A DNA stretch of 64,000 nucleotides from the NCBI GenBank assembly GCA_016932715.1, contig JAFGCG010000092.1:29800-93799 (forward strand), read 5' to 3'. Under the pieces are notes generated by a model, which saw only the letters and a program-made list of their open reading frames with translations, had not been told where the DNA came from and did no database searches. How positions within the stretch are numbered: the first letter of the stretch is position 1; the number at the start of each line of letters is the position of its first letter. Source of the stretch: Anaerolineales bacterium. GTDB lineage: Bacteria > Chloroflexota > Anaerolineae > Anaerolineales > Villigracilaceae. This document shows, piece by piece, positions 19,001 to 25,304 of this stretch. A program made the position numbers and the translations under genes.

Positions 19001-22000
19001 GACCTGCCGGAAGTGGGCGATGACACACTGCTGTACGAAGATGTTGTCCCCACCACGAACATGGATGGCACCGTTCTTTCCGTCTATCAGATCGTCGAAG
19101 TGCCTGCAAGTGACCCGGTCGTCGAGAATGTCGACTTTGCTTTCAGTCTCGACGGCGCCTTCGACTTTGGTGATTTACCTGCCAGTTATGCGACAACGTT
19201 GGAGGGTACGCCCGATGGACCTCGACACGAACAGCCTGCTGGCGGCTATACACTTTATTTTGGTACAAGCCCTGACGTTGAAGCCAATGGGAATCCCACC
19301 CTGGCTGCCAGCGGTGATGGCGCGGATGAGGATGGCGTCCTTCTCCCCAGTGGTGGGCTGAACACCAGCTGGGCAGACGCCGACGGCGGCACGCTCGAGT
19401 TCAATGTTGTCGGTTCCGGCTGGCTGGTCGGCTGGATCGACCTGAACCAGGACGGTGATTTCGCCGACGCGAACGAAATGGTGGTGAACCAGTCGGTCAG
19501 CACTGGCACACTGAGTGTGAATATCGCTTCCCTGTCGAACCTGGCTGATGGTTCGTACTACGCCCGCTTCCGCCTGTTCACCGCCCAGCCGACTATTCCG
19601 GTACTGGCGTACTCTGGCGCGACCACAGATGGCGAAGTGGAGGATTATCGCTTTGATATCAACGGGGGCGCGCCCACACCCGTTACGTTGTCCTACTTCT
19701 ATTCGAGGCGAAAAGGGAGTACTGTCAGCTTTGAATGGTCTACCGCTACCGAGACGGGCAATGTTGGATTCAACTTATACGTCCAGGGAAAAGATGGATT
19801 GGTTCAGCTGAACGGCGAGTTGATCCCATCGAAAGTGATCGACTCGCTCGACCGCCAGGACTATTCCTTCAGCATCGATGTGGCTGGCAGCCAGTTCTAC
19901 ATCGAAGATGTCAGCGTGCTGGGCGAGACCGAACTGCATGGTCCGTTCCAGCTGGGACGCATACATGGCAGCCGGCAGGCAGCAGACAGGATCGTTCAAA
20001 AGACGATTTCAGCAGAGCATATCGAGAAGGTCACTACACGTTCCGCGGCCCTGCGGAAGAATTTGAAGGTCCCGGCAGCCGCCCGGAAAGCGCCGGCCTG
20101 GCTCTGGTTCCAGAACGAACTGCAATTGAATACTACTTTCAATCTGAAAGTGAATGAGACAGGTATCTACCGGGTTACCTATGAAACGTTGAAGGCTGCC
20201 GGCCTTGACCTGAATGGTGTCCCGATCACGAAAGTGACCATAACCAATCGCGGCAGGCAGATTCCGGTCTTTGTGGCGGGCAAGAGCAAATTTGGCCCGG
20301 GCAGCTTCATCGAATTCTATGGCGAGGCGCTGGATACGATCTACACCGATACCAATATTTATACGCTGCAAGTTAGCAGGACGCGTGCCAGCCGGGTCAA
20401 AGAAGTAAATGCCAACCCTGCGAAGAAGGTAATTCCCTCGACTTCTTACATCCATACCTTGACGGTGAACAATCAGCGCGCCTATGCCAATTATGCTCCC
20501 GGTGAGGATGCCTGGTACGACACCCGCATGCTGGTATACACCACTCCCAAGACCTGGAAAATCCCGTTCCAGGTAAACGGGTTGGCAAACGCCTCGGCTC
20601 CTGCGGCGCTCGACCTGGTCGTCTGGGGTGTGACAGATTGGCCGCAAAGCCCCGATCATCATCTGATCGTGAGTGTCAATGGAACGACCGTCGCGGATCA
20701 GACCTTCAATGGGCTGGTGGAGAAGAATATCGTAGTCACTCTTCCGGCTGGTGTGCTGCATGAAGGGGAGAATCTGCTAGAGCTGAGCCTGCCCGGAGAT
20801 ACGGGTGTGAAATACGATATGGTCAATCTCGACAAGTTCAGTTTGACCTATCAGCGTTCCCTGCAGGCTGTCGATGGGCGGCTAACTTTCGAGGCTGCGG
20901 GCAAAGCCCTCAGGGTAACCAATCTGCCTGGCAAAAACGTGGTTGTATACCGCATGAGCGCAGATGGAACTCTCGTGCGCCTGAAGAAGGTCCAGGTACA
21001 GGCATCGGGCAAGACCTATACAGCCACATTTGCCGGAACCGGGAATAAGGTCGCGAAGTATTTCGTCACGACGACGGACGCGCTGTACAGTCCCGGTGTC
21101 GAGGCGACGCGCCTGGACGCGGACCTGGACCGGCCCGCCCAATACCTGATCATCTCTCACCCTGATTTCATCGACGGGTTACAGCCGCTCGTGCGGGCGC
21201 GTCAGGCGCAGGGATTGTCCGTCAGCGTGGTGGATGTGACCGATGTGTATGCACAATATACAGGCGGTATCTTTGATCCACAGGCTATCAGGGATTACAT
21301 TGCCTTTGCAGCCAGGAGGCTTGGCACCGAATACGTCCTGCTGGTCGGCGGCGACACCTATGATTATCGCAACTACCTGGGTCGCGGCACCCTTAGCTTC
21401 ATACCCTCGCTGTACATCACAACAGGGGATGTGGCAAAATTTGTCCCGGTCGATCCACTCTATGCCGATGTGAACAATGACAATGTGCCCGACCTGGCAA
21501 TCGGTCGTTTCCCGGTCCGGACTACGGCGGAACTCGAGTTAATGGTCAAGAAGACATTGGCGTATGCAGGCAAGGATTATGGCCGGACCGCCTTGTTCGT
21601 CTCGGATGAATATGACGGGATTGTGTCCTACAAATATATTAATACCAACCTGGCTGCAGGCTTGCCGGCAGACTGGTCCGTCAAAAGTATCCACCTGGAT
21701 GACGTGGATGTGTCAACTGCCCGGTCGCAGATCGTCTCGAGCATGAACGATGGGGTCGCGCTGGTGACCTTCACCGGTCACTCCAGCTCGACGGTCTGGA
21801 CGTTCAGAGACCTGTTCAATATCAAAAACGCCAAGGCACTGACAAATCATGGCAGACCGTTTGTCGTTGTGCAGTGGGGCTGCTGGAACACCTATTACGT
21901 GGATCCGGTCAACAACTACCTGGTCCAGGGCTTCCTGTTTTCGGGAGATCAGGGCGCGGCTTCCGTGCTGGGCGCTTCCACGCTCACCGATTCCAAATCG

Positions 22001-22171
22001 GAGGAACTGCTCGGAGATCTGCTGACCCCGCGGATGGTCACGCCGGGCACTTCTATCGGTTTTGCTTTGCGGGATGCCAAGATCGAACTGGCGCAGACTC
22101 ACCCCGAGCTGCTGGATGTCCTGCTTGGATGGTCGCTCATGGGTGACCCGGCATTAAGTGTGACACCCTAG
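13082..22171 (+). CDS. giant secreted SdrD B-repeat protein with GEVED and C-terminal C25 (gingipain-type) peptidase
   Basis: A 3029-residue protein from the ATG at 13082 (GAGG 5 bp upstream, signal peptide ending QPASA); a GTG at 13013 would start inside the leader structure. In order: an N-terminal beta region; DUF11-like domains near 485 and 869; SdrD B-like repeats near 661, 1193, 1353, 1459, 1582, 1726 and 1875; a GEVED domain (about 2027-2195); a beta domain starting TPVTLSYFYSRRKG; a propeptide-like region; and a C25 peptidase (about 2683-3029). Catalytic residues are probably H2900 (FTGHSSS) and C2934 (VVQWGCW). An EF-hand/dockerin-like insert sits in the first repeat. No sorting signal follows the peptidase. 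The next gene, a lasso cyclase, is only 45 bp away. Confidence 0.9.
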   Translation: MKDHSRSIFHFVLLFIFIFCQVTVQPASAAVTARSESETVSHGAQSVPSRLSEARPGPAPAEKGSVIVPAESFKSTDSALQIAADLQLLAYTLPSYPVYSEQNNLSVEPLVAYNLVVDSNVLAPSSYGPSAATFGARYCNTGSSDLTDVWAYIGNYDSDYNGTLGDTVPGSFPRRSETGPAYDPAAFASAYGATSTNPLVGSTLTDYGATSTPFALHLASGTTPPEVDASRYIGTLAPGECKTEYWMITYPRKAFNGGSWIDVTGGVKPEDDLWLPYFFWGTSTSGATTATSYRWNAVTMRNEISAAANKIWPNGDNKVPDQYVEAIAQLVGWDTLTPSGTGSVYPGDTVVSQGIWYDLGNVGAGFDNNGDFVPDRNVWLQPIGDASGYDPGCFRLVRTYGLVIVKLNNGTEQLIPFVDQMYFENIPENNIGVVGLVYYEYAALDGICTANLTPYQEAASGYDNEKFNADYGAGIPPLQSRESNMTLDKTGPNSIGLNDTIDYSLTFTLPDIDDDPANTTTVIIGQPSYGMPLTYSDAVPVGLQYVANSASTTVVMSANYAAGDIPATLWHSKDGGATWILGDPGNYTSTSTSDQLILQWRLEDGVTSPASGAAYTGTVQFQAVVPGTYPSVRVENEACLKIGQGPGFTCDEHTTVVTGNSSITGLVWRDDAISSGVLGNAIQDGTEAGIPSVTVNLYWDNNGDGDYTDAGDFLYATTTSMNYAIVDGYVDVDGGGISSSDDATLSGVSIIDGGLDLNGDGVVNTNDDGFFGGYTVYDGRLDVSRNGTVGTEDDGTLAGVYNFGSLPATTSISARYIVVVDQGDSDIPTGYGPTTRTSYAGINLAAGTAYGDAADASEPSDFGFGPALDIDKYISPTSYIVGDTMAYTINVTNLLPGAGDGTSTCSYPVWASRAINDNSEVPNGSSNNNGRWHNTGNNFGSGAEPVYITGRPDGLRAYTDMANSNNYVGLTGYNLGAQAGNITSVKFVVYAYEYEDTQGDALIVDLYYNNSLLAPADTYSYDGTYFSQPVGSLYVIEADITSLRTWTWSDFSSELTEMRLTGDKDGGTLGDYQVDAAGFIITTDGTCGGASQTLNPVPLTDTFDDSYFDFISADPPVSSSGTGTLTWNNVGPLYPGQTRTITVYMRAQATGTAPGTTNTATSTNARFSNGLPANSPVSDTAAVTISANTNTRSLTGVVFDDNNTNGWQGSLWTAGGSGYDTGDVGIQYIPVDLYGCVDTVTGALITNEGNNQSCSVAGGTWRLLRSTSTSPDGAYTFGNLAQGYYRVHVQSSLIVGTLTADVNQSAAGVCSGVSCDSWSNGEYDYLNAATFVGDVDNFTDVTRVNFGYDVPTGAYDIGDLVFFDWDGDGVQDAEDEPIPNVTMRLLAADGTYLDDTDTSGIYGFADRIPAYYTVEVDTSTLPSGLVQTEDPDSTMDNRSSFSLTADRLDVDFGYQPYGSGTIGDTVFKDINGNGTQDGTGETGIAGVTVQLQVDWDNNGTYVTIATDTTDANGHYLFTGLPQGTYRVSIDLSSNAAVIPDDSFDNNYYPSNGTDTGTVVYMDKTLATSTSSDLTADFGFAPPASIGDTVYQDVNRDGTQDTGEPGINGVTVTLYTFTDSNGNGRYDPSESGTLVSTGQTAVTATVGGKDGIYQFDGLEPGYYVVQVTPPAGSVLTGDPNTDGFSCDDLSEPPGAGEPSVNLCDNRDGMRLYNGTSYTGADFGYYLSGSFGDRLWIDVDNDGISDAGERGISNVTVNLYSYTDNNNNNIFDAGDVLGALTSSVVTNENGNYMFTNVPDGKYVVRVDVADPDIATLITNGLAQTYDPDGVNDNETSVTLSAGAVTHTGGCTTTPNGCDGESDALYLDADFGYDYSGDGALSGTICLETLDNGICGTGATGVESTESAYDTVTVYLYRWIDADSDGDIDPGETTQFGATQTGPNGDYSFTDLPDGYYYIVAIGAPQSGLALNTDASDLPEVGDDTLLYEDVVPTTNMDGTVLSVYQIVEVPASDPVVENVDFAFSLDGAFDFGDLPASYATTLEGTPDGPRHEQPAGGYTLYFGTSPDVEANGNPTLAASGDGADEDGVLLPSGGLNTSWADADGGTLEFNVVGSGWLVGWIDLNQDGDFADANEMVVNQSVSTGTLSVNIASLSNLADGSYYARFRLFTAQPTIPVLAYSGATTDGEVEDYRFDINGGAPTPVTLSYFYSRRKGSTVSFEWSTATETGNVGFNLYVQGKDGLVQLNGELIPSKVIDSLDRQDYSFSIDVAGSQFYIEDVSVLGETELHGPFQLGRIHGSRQAADRIVQKTISAEHIEKVTTRSAALRKNLKVPAAARKAPAWLWFQNELQLNTTFNLKVNETGIYRVTYETLKAAGLDLNGVPITKVTITNRGRQIPVFVAGKSKFGPGSFIEFYGEALDTIYTDTNIYTLQVSRTRASRVKEVNANPAKKVIPSTSYIHTLTVNNQRAYANYAPGEDAWYDTRMLVYTTPKTWKIPFQVNGLANASAPAALDLVVWGVTDWPQSPDHHLIVSVNGTTVADQTFNGLVEKNIVVTLPAGVLHEGENLLELSLPGDTGVKYDMVNLDKFSLTYQRSLQAVDGRLTFEAAGKALRVTNLPGKNVVVYRMSADGTLVRLKKVQVQASGKTYTATFAGTGNKVAKYFVTTTDALYSPGVEATRLDADLDRPAQYLIISHPDFIDGLQPLVRARQAQGLSVSVVDVTDVYAQYTGGIFDPQAIRDYIAFAARRLGTEYVLLVGGDTYDYRNYLGRGTLSFIPSLYITTGDVAKFVPVDPLYADVNNDNVPDLAIGRFPVRTTAELELMVKKTLAYAGKDYGRTALFVSDEYDGIVSYKYINTNLAAGLPADWSVKSIHLDDVDVSTARSQIVSSMNDGVALVTFTGHSSSTVWTFRDLFNIKNAKALTNHGRPFVVVQWGCWNTYYVDPVNNYLVQGFLFSGDQGAASVLGASTLTDSKSEELLGDLLTPRMVTPGTSIGFALRDAKIELAQTHPELLDVLLGWSLMGDPALSVTP

Positions 22172-22216
22172 AAATGTAATCCCTGAAAGTCCAACCTTTT
22201 AGGGTCATGAGAACAC

Positions 22217-24070
22217 TTGAGCGGTTTCGCGGTTGCTTTCGAACGTTCCAACATACCGGTTGATCCCGGTGTGTTGGAACGCGTCGCGCCTCGACTGGCA
22301 CATCGTGGCCCGGATGGGTACGATGAGTACCGGGCAGGGCAGATTGCCATGGCTCACTGGCACTTTTGGACTACGCCCGAAGAAGTCGATGAAAGGCAGC
22401 CGCTACAATTGGCAGGGATGCCTTTCCGGCTCGTGTTCGATGGCAGGCTGGATAACCGCTCCGAGTTGTTGAGCCGTCTCCATATCGACCCGGCGCAGGG
22501 CATTTCTATCTCGGACGCGGCACTGGTGCTGCATGCCTTTGGCTGTTGGGGTGAGCTTTGTTTCGAGCATTTCATCGGTGAGTTTGCACTGGTGATTTTC
22601 GACGAGCAAAGCAACCGTTTGATCTGTGCCCGGGATGCCCTGGGGGACCGAACCTTGTTCTATGCCTCCCGGGGACCCCGCCTCATCATCGCCTCCGAAC
22701 CCTGGGCGGTTGCCGGTGCTGACGGCTCGGAACCCCAAATCAATGATCGCGCGGTCGCTCACTATTTTGCGTTGAAAGCCACCGAAGATGGGCAAACCTT
22801 GTTCACGGGCGTTTACGAATTGCTCCCAGCCCATGTGATGGTCGTCGACTCGTCCGGCGAGCACAAGCGGCGTTACTGGAGGCCGGACCCATCCAAAAAA
22901 GTGCGCTACAAAACGAAGGAAGAATACGGCGAGCATTTCCGGTCGCTGCTCGAAGAGAGTGTCCGCTGTCGCCTGCGTGCCAGGACGCCCGTCGGCGTGT
23001 TGATGAGCGGCGGGCTGGATTCGACGTCGGTAGCCTGCCTGGCGGCGCGCATGATCGCTGCGGAACCGCTGACTACGATCTCGTATGTCTTCGATGAACT
23101 GGCAGAGTGTGACGAACGGGTTTATATAAACGCGGTGAGGGACCAATACGGTCTTCGCTCGATCCAGATCCCATGTGATGATGCCTGGCCCTACAAAGAC
23201 TGGCAAGCCTGGCCGCACAATCCAAATTATCCGGAGGGGAATCCTTATCGCCCCCTGAAAGAGCGTGCTTATGATCGGGCGCATACAGAAGGTCTGCGCG
23301 TCCTGCTGACCGGTGGGTTTGGCGATCATCTCTACAGTGGGGCAGATGACTGGCTGGCAGATTTGATCAGCGAACGAAAATTGCGGGAAGCCGTTCGGGA
23401 AGCAGCCATCCACCTCCGCTATGCTGGGTTGCGTTACACAATTGAACAGGGATCTCTCCAGCGCATTGCCAGGCGTTTCCTTAACACCATCCCTGGTGGA
23501 AGATCCTTGCACCGCAGGCAAATTGCGTCCGCCTGGTTGACGCCTGCCGCAGCCGGATGTCTGTCCATGGGCATTGCCGGAGTGGATGCCGCGTTCGAAA
23601 GCCGCGCCAATCTGATCGGAGTGTTGGCTGCCAGGGGCAGCTCAGGCGAAATCTATCATTCCAACCGGCATACGCTGGAACTGCGCCATCCCTACCGGGA
23701 TCGCCGGCTGGTCGAGTATGCGCTGGGACTTCCGGCTTACTTGCTCTATTATCGCGGCTTGTATAAGCGCGTGCTTCGCGTGTCAATGCGAGACATCCTG
23801 CCAGAGTCTATCCGTACGCGACCTCGACCGACGTCTTTGGTGTCATTGTTTTCCCGGGGAATCGAGCGGGAAAAAGCATTTCTTCAAAGCTGCTATCAAA
23901 CACCTGATGCAGTCTGGCGTATATTTGTGCGCCCTGACTGGCTCTTGAAGCGTTGGGATGTTCATGTCACGCCCGAGACAGATGGACCGCAGGCTTTGGT
24001 GCCCTGGTTGTGTGCTTCCTATGCTTTATGGTATCGATCGCATCGAGTTCTGAACCAATTAGCTCTTTAA
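22217..24070 (+). CDS. lasso cyclase 2 (asparagine-synthetase-like, C protein)
   Basis: A 617-residue AsnB-like protein with TTG start. The N-terminal glutaminase-type domain is well preserved (LAHRGPDG, FDGRLDNR) but begins M-S-G-F, so the catalytic Cys2 is Ser; no ammonia release from glutamine is expected. The synthetase domain carries S264-G-G-L-D-S and GGFGDH, and ends with LELRHPYRDRRLVEYAL. Loss of Cys2 with an intact pyrophosphatase loop, plus a lasso-type precursor 11 bp downstream, makes macrolactam closure the likely role. It is about 50 residues longer than cyclase 1, and its codons are more G/C-rich. Confidence 0.88.
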   Translation: MSGFAVAFERSNIPVDPGVLERVAPRLAHRGPDGYDEYRAGQIAMAHWHFWTTPEEVDERQPLQLAGMPFRLVFDGRLDNRSELLSRLHIDPAQGISISDAALVLHAFGCWGELCFEHFIGEFALVIFDEQSNRLICARDALGDRTLFYASRGPRLIIASEPWAVAGADGSEPQINDRAVAHYFALKATEDGQTLFTGVYELLPAHVMVVDSSGEHKRRYWRPDPSKKVRYKTKEEYGEHFRSLLEESVRCRLRARTPVGVLMSGGLDSTSVACLAARMIAAEPLTTISYVFDELAECDERVYINAVRDQYGLRSIQIPCDDAWPYKDWQAWPHNPNYPEGNPYRPLKERAYDRAHTEGLRVLLTGGFGDHLYSGADDWLADLISERKLREAVREAAIHLRYAGLRYTIEQGSLQRIARRFLNTIPGGRSLHRRQIASAWLTPAAAGCLSMGIAGVDAAFESRANLIGVLAARGSSGEIYHSNRHTLELRHPYRDRRLVEYALGLPAYLLYYRGLYKRVLRVSMRDILPESIRTRPRPTSLVSLFSRGIEREKAFLQSCYQTPDAVWRIFVRPDWLLKRWDVHVTPETDGPQALVPWLCASYALWYRSHRVLNQLAL

Positions 24071-24080
24071 TGGAGATAAT

Positions 24081-24293
24081 ATGTCGAATAAAGAAAATAC
24101 ATTTCATGATGGCCAAAAGATTGAAGATATACCCAAATCTCGCAAATCCTATCAAAAGCCTCATTTGCAGGAATTGGGTGATCTGCGTACTGTGACTTTG
24201 GGCGGATCTCCTGGTGCAGGGGATAGTGGCGTAGGAGATCCACGCTACCCGCTCGGATTTCATGGAGATTTTCTCCCACCTCCAGAGTTTTAG
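24081..24293 (+). CDS. lasso peptide precursor 2 (A gene)
   Basis: A 70-residue ORF with GGAG 5 bp before the ATG. The leader contains Y24-Q-K-P27-H-L29-Q-E-L-G33-D-L-R-T-V-T39-L40, with exactly the same spacing as precursor 1 (Tyr, Pro, Leu, Gly-Asp-Leu, then Thr at -2). Cleavage after L40 gives a 30-residue core beginning GGSPGAGD; Gly1 and Asp8 fit an eight-residue ring. The tail is long and rich in Gly, Pro and aromatic residues and ends PPPEF. It lies between the cyclase and the kinase genes with gaps of 10 and 8 bp. The class is well supported; activity is unknown. Confidence 0.9.
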   Translation: MSNKENTFHDGQKIEDIPKSRKSYQKPHLQELGDLRTVTLGGSPGAGDSGVGDPRYPLGFHGDFLPPPEF

Positions 24294-24301
24294 TTGCGTG
24301 A

Positions 24302-25147
24302 ATGAGCACGGACTTAATTTGCGGTAAGGAATCTTTGCGCACGATGTTTCCTCATCTTCTTTCCAAAGATAGCTCTGCCGCGCCCTTGCCGGCTCCTTTG
24401 ACTTTATCCTGCCGTACAGCCGGCTGGATAGGCGGCGCAGAGCGTCAAGTGGAAATCTGGTCGGTGCCGCCGGGTGTCCTGATGAGGGTATCGGGAGGCA
24501 GTGACTTCTACATCGCATCGCTTGGGGAAACAATTATGCGTGTGCCGCAGATGCGGGGCGATAACGAGCCGGATCCGGCTTTGTCAGAACTCGACCATGA
24601 AATCCTGCTTGGTCCCGCGTTAGTCCTGGCGCTTGCCTTGCGCGGTGTCTGGAGTTTACATGCCAGCGCGGCGAGGTTTGCAGGGAACGTGTTCGTCTTT
24701 CTCGGAGAATCCGGGCAGGGTAAATCCACACTTGCCGCGTATTTATCTGCCAGCCCGAATTGGCGACTGGTTGCGGATGACATCCTGCCTGTGAAAATGG
24801 ACCCGGACGGAGTGAAGGTGTTACCGCATTTTCCGCAGCTCAAGCTGCCTGTGGATGCTCAGCCCGGGGCTGGCTTGCCGGAACATCTTCCTCTTCATAA
24901 ACTTTGCGTTTTGATGCCTGCCAGGACGGATGCGATGCCTCAACTGCACCTGCTCACAAACGTCTCGGCAGCTCAGAGCTTGCTCCGTCACACAGCCGGG
25001 ACTCGCCTGTTTACCCCTGAATTGCTTGGAAAACATTTATCGTTTTGTTCTCTGGCTGCCGGTCAAATACCTGTATACCGGTTGGACTATCCGCATCGAA
25101 AAGAGATGCTTCCCAGGGTCAAGGAGCTTCTGGAAGGTTTAGGTTGA
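24302..25147 (+). CDS. HprK-like kinase of lasso locus 2
   Basis: A 281-residue protein with an HPr-kinase-like C-terminal domain: SLHASAARF, a perfect Walker A (G135-E-S-G-Q-G-K-S-T) and LVADDILPV. The first 100 residues are a beta-rich domain, as in the kinase at 7270-8247, but the two proteins are otherwise distant. It begins 8 bp after precursor 2. The core ends in Glu-Phe, without the C-terminal Ser phosphorylated in paeninodin, so another Ser/Thr or a different substrate must be considered. Confidence 0.85.
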   Translation: MSTDLICGKESLRTMFPHLLSKDSSAAPLPAPLTLSCRTAGWIGGAERQVEIWSVPPGVLMRVSGGSDFYIASLGETIMRVPQMRGDNEPDPALSELDHEILLGPALVLALALRGVWSLHASAARFAGNVFVFLGESGQGKSTLAAYLSASPNWRLVADDILPVKMDPDGVKVLPHFPQLKLPVDAQPGAGLPEHLPLHKLCVLMPARTDAMPQLHLLTNVSAAQSLLRHTAGTRLFTPELLGKHLSFCSLAAGQIPVYRLDYPHRKEMLPRVKELLEGLG

Positions 25148-25304
25148 CTTTCGATGCCGCTTCACATATTCCGGTACATGTCTTGTTTGCCACAGTTGAA
25201 CGGGATGCTGCATAGGGCTCGGTTGCAGAGCAACGCCATAAAGTAAAATAGTTACTGCGGCAAGGAAATAAGCCGCAAATCTTTAATCCAAAGTCGTTCC
25301 CCAA

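Noticed and set aside
22403..23521. 372-codon minus frame
   Set aside because: Antisense to lasso cyclase 2, whose motifs are intact on the plus strand.
22217..24070. Genuine glutamine-dependent asparagine synthetase
   Set aside because: The catalytic Cys2 is replaced by Ser and the gene is packed with a lasso-type precursor; the same holds for 5573-7279, which begins M-L-V-S.
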